DNA of 64,000 nt from positions 4,278,001 through 4,342,000 of the forward strand of contig NZ_CP133838.1 in NCBI RefSeq assembly GCF_031432975.1, given 5' to 3'. The notes below the pieces were generated by a model that ran no database searches, had not been told where the DNA came from, and was given only the letters and a program-made list of their open reading frames with translations. The stretch is from Buttiauxella selenatireducens. GTDB lineage: Bacteria; Pseudomonadota; Gammaproteobacteria; Enterobacterales; Enterobacteriaceae. Within the stretch, counting starts at the first letter, position 1. Each line of letters opens with the position of its first letter. Shown here one piece after another: positions 60,699 to 64,000 of this stretch. The position numbers and the translations under genes are program-made.

Positions 60699-63296
60699 TT
60701 ACACCGCGGTCTGGAAAATCACACCGTCTGCTTTCTCGGTGTACTGAGAAAGTTTGTCAAAGTTCAGATAACGGTAGGTATCTACAGCCGTCTTATCAAC
60801 TTGCGCCATAAAGGTCTGGTATTCGTCAGGCGTTGGCAGTTTGCCCAGCAGTGAAGCCACTGCGGCCAGTTCTGCGGAAGCCAGGAAGACGTTAGCACCA
60901 GTACCCAAACGGTTAGGGAAGTTACGCGTCGACGTTGAAACCACGGTCGAGCCATCTGCCACGCGCGCCTGGTTACCCATACACAGTGAACAGCCCGGAA
61001 TTTCGATACGCGCCCCGCTCTTACCAAACACGCTGTAGTAGCCTTCCTCAGTCAACTGAGCGGCATCCATACGCGTTGGCGGAGCAACCCACAGGCGAGT
61101 CGGCAACTGGCCTTTGTGGCTATCGAGCAGTTTACCTGCCGCACGGAAGTGGCCGATGTTGGTCATGCAAGAACCGATAAACACTTCATCAATTTTCTCG
61201 CCCTGAACATCAGACAGCAGACGTGCATCGTCCGGATCGTTTGGCGCACACAGAATAGGCTCTTTGATATCGTTCAGATCGATTTCAATGATCTCTGCGT
61301 ATTCTGCATCGGCATCCGCTTCCATCAACTGAGGATCGGCCAGCCATTTTTCCATGCCCTGGATACGGCGCTCAAGCGTACGACGATCGCCGTAACCTTC
61401 TGCGATCATCCACTTCAGCAGCACGATGTTAGAGCTCAGATACTCTTCGATCGGTTCGCGATCAAGCTTGATGGTACAGCCAGCAGCTGAACGCTCAGCG
61501 GAAGCATCGGTCAGTTCAAATGCCTGCTCAACTTTAAGCGTTGGCAGACCTTCGATTTCCAGGATGCGACCAGAGAAGATGTTTTTCTTACCTTTCTTCT
61601 CAACGGTCAGCAGGCCTTGCTTAATGGCATACAGCGGGATCGCATGAACCAAATCACGCAGGGTGATCCCAGGCTGCATTTTGCCTTTGAAGCGCACCAG
61701 TACTGACTCAGGCATATCCAGTGGCATCACGCCGGTTGCCGCAGCAAACGCCACCAAACCAGAACCCGCAGGGAAGGAAATACCAATTGGGAAACGAGTA
61801 TGGGAGTCACCGCCGGTACCCACGGTATCAGGCAGCAGCATACGGTTTAGCCAGGAGTGGATAACACCATCACCCGGACGCAGCGACACACCGCCACGGT
61901 TCATGATGAAGTCAGGCAGCGTGTGGTGAGTATTCACATCCACCGGCTTAGGATAAGCGGCAGTATGGCAGAAGGACTGCATCACCAAATCAGCAGAGAA
62001 GCCCAGGCACGCCAGGTCTTTCAGTTCATCACGGGTCATTGGACCGGTGGTGTCTTGAGAACCGACTGAGGTCATTTTTGGTTCGCAATACTGATTCGGG
62101 CGGATACCTTCAACGCCACACGCACGACCAACCATTTTCTGTGCCAGCGAGAAACCACGAGTACTTTGCGCAACATCTTTCGCCTGCACAAACACTTCGC
62201 TACGTGGCAAGTTCAGCGCTTCGCGCGCTTTGGTTGTCAGACCGCGACCGATGATCAACGGAATACGACCACCAGCACGCACTTCGTCCAGCAGCACATC
62301 GGTTTTCAGCTCGAAATTCGCGATGACTTCGTTAGTTTCGTGGTTACGTACTTCACCTTTGTACGGGTAGATGTCGATAACATCGCCCATGTTCAGATTG
62401 TTTACGTCAACTTCGATTGGCAGTGCACCGGCATCTTCCATGGTGTTAAAGAAGATTGGCGCGATTTTGCCGCCGAGCACCACACCACCGCCGCGCTTGT
62501 TCGGCACGTTCGGGATATCGTCGCCCATAAACCACAGCACAGAGTTGGTCGCAGATTTACGCGAAGAACCGGTACCAACAACGTCGCCCACATACGCCAG
62601 TGGGAAACCTTTCTTATTTAATGCTTCGATCTGTTTGATCGGGCCAACGCTGCCAGGTTGATCCGGCACAATACCTTCACGGGCGTTTTTCAGCATCGCC
62701 AGCGCGTGCAGAGGGATATCCGGGCGTGACCAGGCATCAGGTGCAGGAGACAGGTCATCGGTGTTCGTTTCACCCGTCACTTTAAATACGGTAACGGTGA
62801 TTTTCTCAGCCAGTTTAGGGCGAGACAGGAACCACTCGGCATCGGCCCAGGCTTTCAGCACTTGTTGTGCGTGGGGATTACCGGCTTTTGCTTTCTCTTC
62901 TACATCGTAGAAGTTATCAAACATCAGCAACGTGTGGGACAACGCTTTGGCTGCAATCGCTGCCAATTTTTCGTTATCCAGCGCGTCAATCAACGGGTGA
63001 ATGTTGTAGCCACCTTGCATGGTGCCAAGCAGTTCTACAGCTTTCTCAGGGGAGATTAACGGGGAAGTGGCTTCACCTTTGGAGATGGCAGCCAGGAAAC
63101 CGGCTTTAACGTAGGCGGCTTCATCAACGCCTGGCGGAACACGATTGGTAATAAGATCTAAAAGGAATTCTTCTTCACCCGCTGGCGGGGTTTTCAGCAG
63201 CTCGACCAGTGCGGCCATTTGGGATGCTTCTAAAGGTTTTGGAACAATCCCATCTGCAGCACGTTCGGCTACGTGCTTACGGTATTCTTCTAGCAC
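60699..63296 (-). CDS. acnB: Aconitate hydratase B
   Basis: Main TCA-cycle aconitase, also able to act on 2-methylisocitrate and to bind mRNA when its cluster is lost. I start it at the GTG at 63296 behind AGGAGAA, which gives 865 residues, the E. coli length, with N-terminus [14 protein letters not shown]. An N-terminal HEAT-like domain (about 1-160) is followed by the swivel domain and the Fe-S core, with cluster cysteines in [10 protein letters not shown] and CSLCMGNQ. It is divergent from yacH. Confidence 0.97.
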   Translation of the reverse strand: MLEEYRKHVAERAADGIVPKPLEASQMAALVELLKTPPAGEEEFLLDLITNRVPPGVDEAAYVKAGFLAAISKGEATSPLISPEKAVELLGTMQGGYNIHPLIDALDNEKLAAIAAKALSHTLLMFDNFYDVEEKAKAGNPHAQQVLKAWADAEWFLSRPKLAEKITVTVFKVTGETNTDDLSPAPDAWSRPDIPLHALAMLKNAREGIVPDQPGSVGPIKQIEALNKKGFPLAYVGDVVGTGSSRKSATNSVLWFMGDDIPNVPNKRGGGVVLGGKIAPIFFNTMEDAGALPIEVDVNNLNMGDVIDIYPYKGEVRNHETNEVIANFELKTDVLLDEVRAGGRIPLIIGRGLTTKAREALNLPRSEVFVQAKDVAQSTRGFSLAQKMVGRACGVEGIRPNQYCEPKMTSVGSQDTTGPMTRDELKDLACLGFSADLVMQSFCHTAAYPKPVDVNTHHTLPDFIMNRGGVSLRPGDGVIHSWLNRMLLPDTVGTGGDSHTRFPIGISFPAGSGLVAFAAATGVMPLDMPESVLVRFKGKMQPGITLRDLVHAIPLYAIKQGLLTVEKKGKKNIFSGRILEIEGLPTLKVEQAFELTDASAERSAAGCTIKLDREPIEEYLSSNIVLLKWMIAEGYGDRRTLERRIQGMEKWLADPQLMEADADAEYAEIIEIDLNDIKEPILCAPNDPDDARLLSDVQGEKIDEVFIGSCMTNIGHFRAAGKLLDSHKGQLPTRLWVAPPTRMDAAQLTEEGYYSVFGKSGARIEIPGCSLCMGNQARVADGSTVVSTSTRNFPNRLGTGANVFLASAELAAVASLLGKLPTPDEYQTFMAQVDKTAVDTYRYLNFDKLSQYTEKADGVIFQTAV

Positions 63297-63700
63297 GACG
63301 GTTCTCCTCGCTCTCATTGTCATTTCGGTTCCGGCTATTCTCTTCACGCTCCTGTGAGACAGCAGTTTGTAGGGTCAATGCCCGGTTCCGCGACGGGCAG
63401 CATAGCAGGATTTTCAGGGGGTGTTAATCCGTTTACAAAAAAGCAACATTAAATACTTGCTGAATCGTTAAGGACAAAATATTACTTTTCGATATGAGCT
63501 TCTGGCACAAAAAAACCGCATTGGGATGCCAGGTTTTGTACAGGATTTGTATAGGCGGAAATAATATTTCACGGTTTTGTCTTATTTTCACGGCAAGAAT
63601 CCCTGTTTAAGACAAAAATTAAACTATCAGCTCTCTATACTCGCCACGATTTGCCGCTTCCCGGCACAGCTCCCTACTTCTGAATACCAGGAGACGTTAA
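63297..63700. other. Divergent regulatory region between acnB and yacH (404 bp, no gene seen)
   Basis: AT-rich spacer that must hold both promoters. I see a Cra-like half palindrome at 63459 and an AAAACCGCAT...ATGCCAGGTTTT dyad at 63512-63537, and no open frame with coding character. In E. coli acnB is controlled by CRP, Cra, Fis and ArcA from this region; the exact sites here are not resolved. Confidence 0.6.
63459..63472. promoter_or_regulatory. Possible Cra (FruR) site upstream of acnB
   Basis: GCTGAATCGTTAAG matches the left half of the Cra consensus GCTGAAACGTTTCA well and the right half partly. It lies about 165 bp upstream of the acnB start. Cra is known to act on acnB in E. coli. 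Confidence 0.45.
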
Positions 63701-64000
63701 ATGAAGTTGCCATTCAAGCCTCATATTCTTGCCCTCGTTGGGAGTGCTGTCATTTTAGCGGCGTCAGGCATGCTAATAGTGAAAAGCCAGTCAACAGAGG
63801 CAGCATCGTCTGTACCTGAACCTGTCGCACAACCTGCAGCGCCTGCCCCTGCCGCCGCACCCGCGACACCCGTAGCAGGGACGACTGCACCACTCACAAA
63901 TGCTCCCACCTTTACGTCTGCCCAAATCGACCAATGGGTTGCGCCTGTTGCGCTATTCCCTGACCCACTTTTATCGCAAGTGCTCATGGCGGCGACCTAC
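63701..64000 (+). CDS. yacH: DUF3300 protein YacH, N-terminal part (cut by window edge)
   Basis: The first 100 codons, from the ATG at 63701 behind AGGAGACG, run off the right edge. A signal peptide or anchor covers about residues 7-27 (HILALVGSAVILAASGMLIV), followed by an alanine-proline-rich linker (about residues 35-65) and then the start of the DUF3300 domain, recognised by QIDQWVAPVALFPDPLLSQVLMAATY. It is probably exported; its function is unknown. It is divergent from acnB, as in E. coli. Confidence 0.9.
   Translation, partial: MKLPFKPHILALVGSAVILAASGMLIVKSQSTEAASSVPEPVAQPAAPAPAAAPATPVAGTTAPLTNAPTFTSAQIDQWVAPVALFPDPLLSQVLMAATY

Overview
This window is ordinary-looking chromosomal backbone of a gamma-proteobacterium of the order Enterobacterales, most likely family Enterobacteriaceae. 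The gene order from dnaE to yacH follows the dnaE-to-yacH segment of Escherichia coli K-12, read here in reverse, and most proteins match the E. coli proteins closely in length and motifs. I cannot name the genus. All comparisons with E. coli are from memory, not from a search.

Layout. 1-12.9 kb (minus strand) is an envelope-biogenesis block: frr, dxr, uppS, cdsA, rseP, bamA, skp, lpxD, fabZ, lpxA, lpxB, rnhB and the 5' end of dnaE. It joins isoprenoid and phospholipid precursors, lipid A, outer-membrane protein assembly and DNA replication. 13-15.7 kb (minus) is the translation set rpsB-tsf plus pyrH, with the autoregulatory rpsB leader. 16-21 kb (plus) holds map, glnD, dapD and yaeH. 21-31 kb holds cdaR, degP and dgt (minus), mtn-btuF-yadS (plus), erpA and clcA (minus) and hemL (plus). 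31-37 kb is the fhuACDB hydroxamate-siderophore uptake operon with a Fur box. 37-49.6 kb holds mrcB and hrpB (minus), then thpR-sfsA, dksA-gluQ-pcnB-folK and panBCD (plus). 49.6-64 kb holds yadE, yadI, the yadGH exporter, can, hpt, gcd, cueO, yacC, yacL, acnB and the start of yacH.

Departures from the E. coli layout: no Yad fimbrial operon between folK and panB, no yadD (rpnC) between panC and panD, no speE-speD between yacC and yacL, and a 475-bp insertion between yadI and yadH. Repeats are ERIC elements (two long, two very short) and four GC-rich REP-like palindrome clusters at gene ends.

The most interesting object is that insertion, at about 51503-51977. Its ends resemble the ends of IS50/Tn5-type insertion sequences, and its two halves form a long imperfect inverted repeat carrying many strong hairpins. 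It has no convincing protein-coding content. I read it as a non-autonomous (MITE-like) mobile element or a large structured RNA locus. I do not recognise it as a described family.
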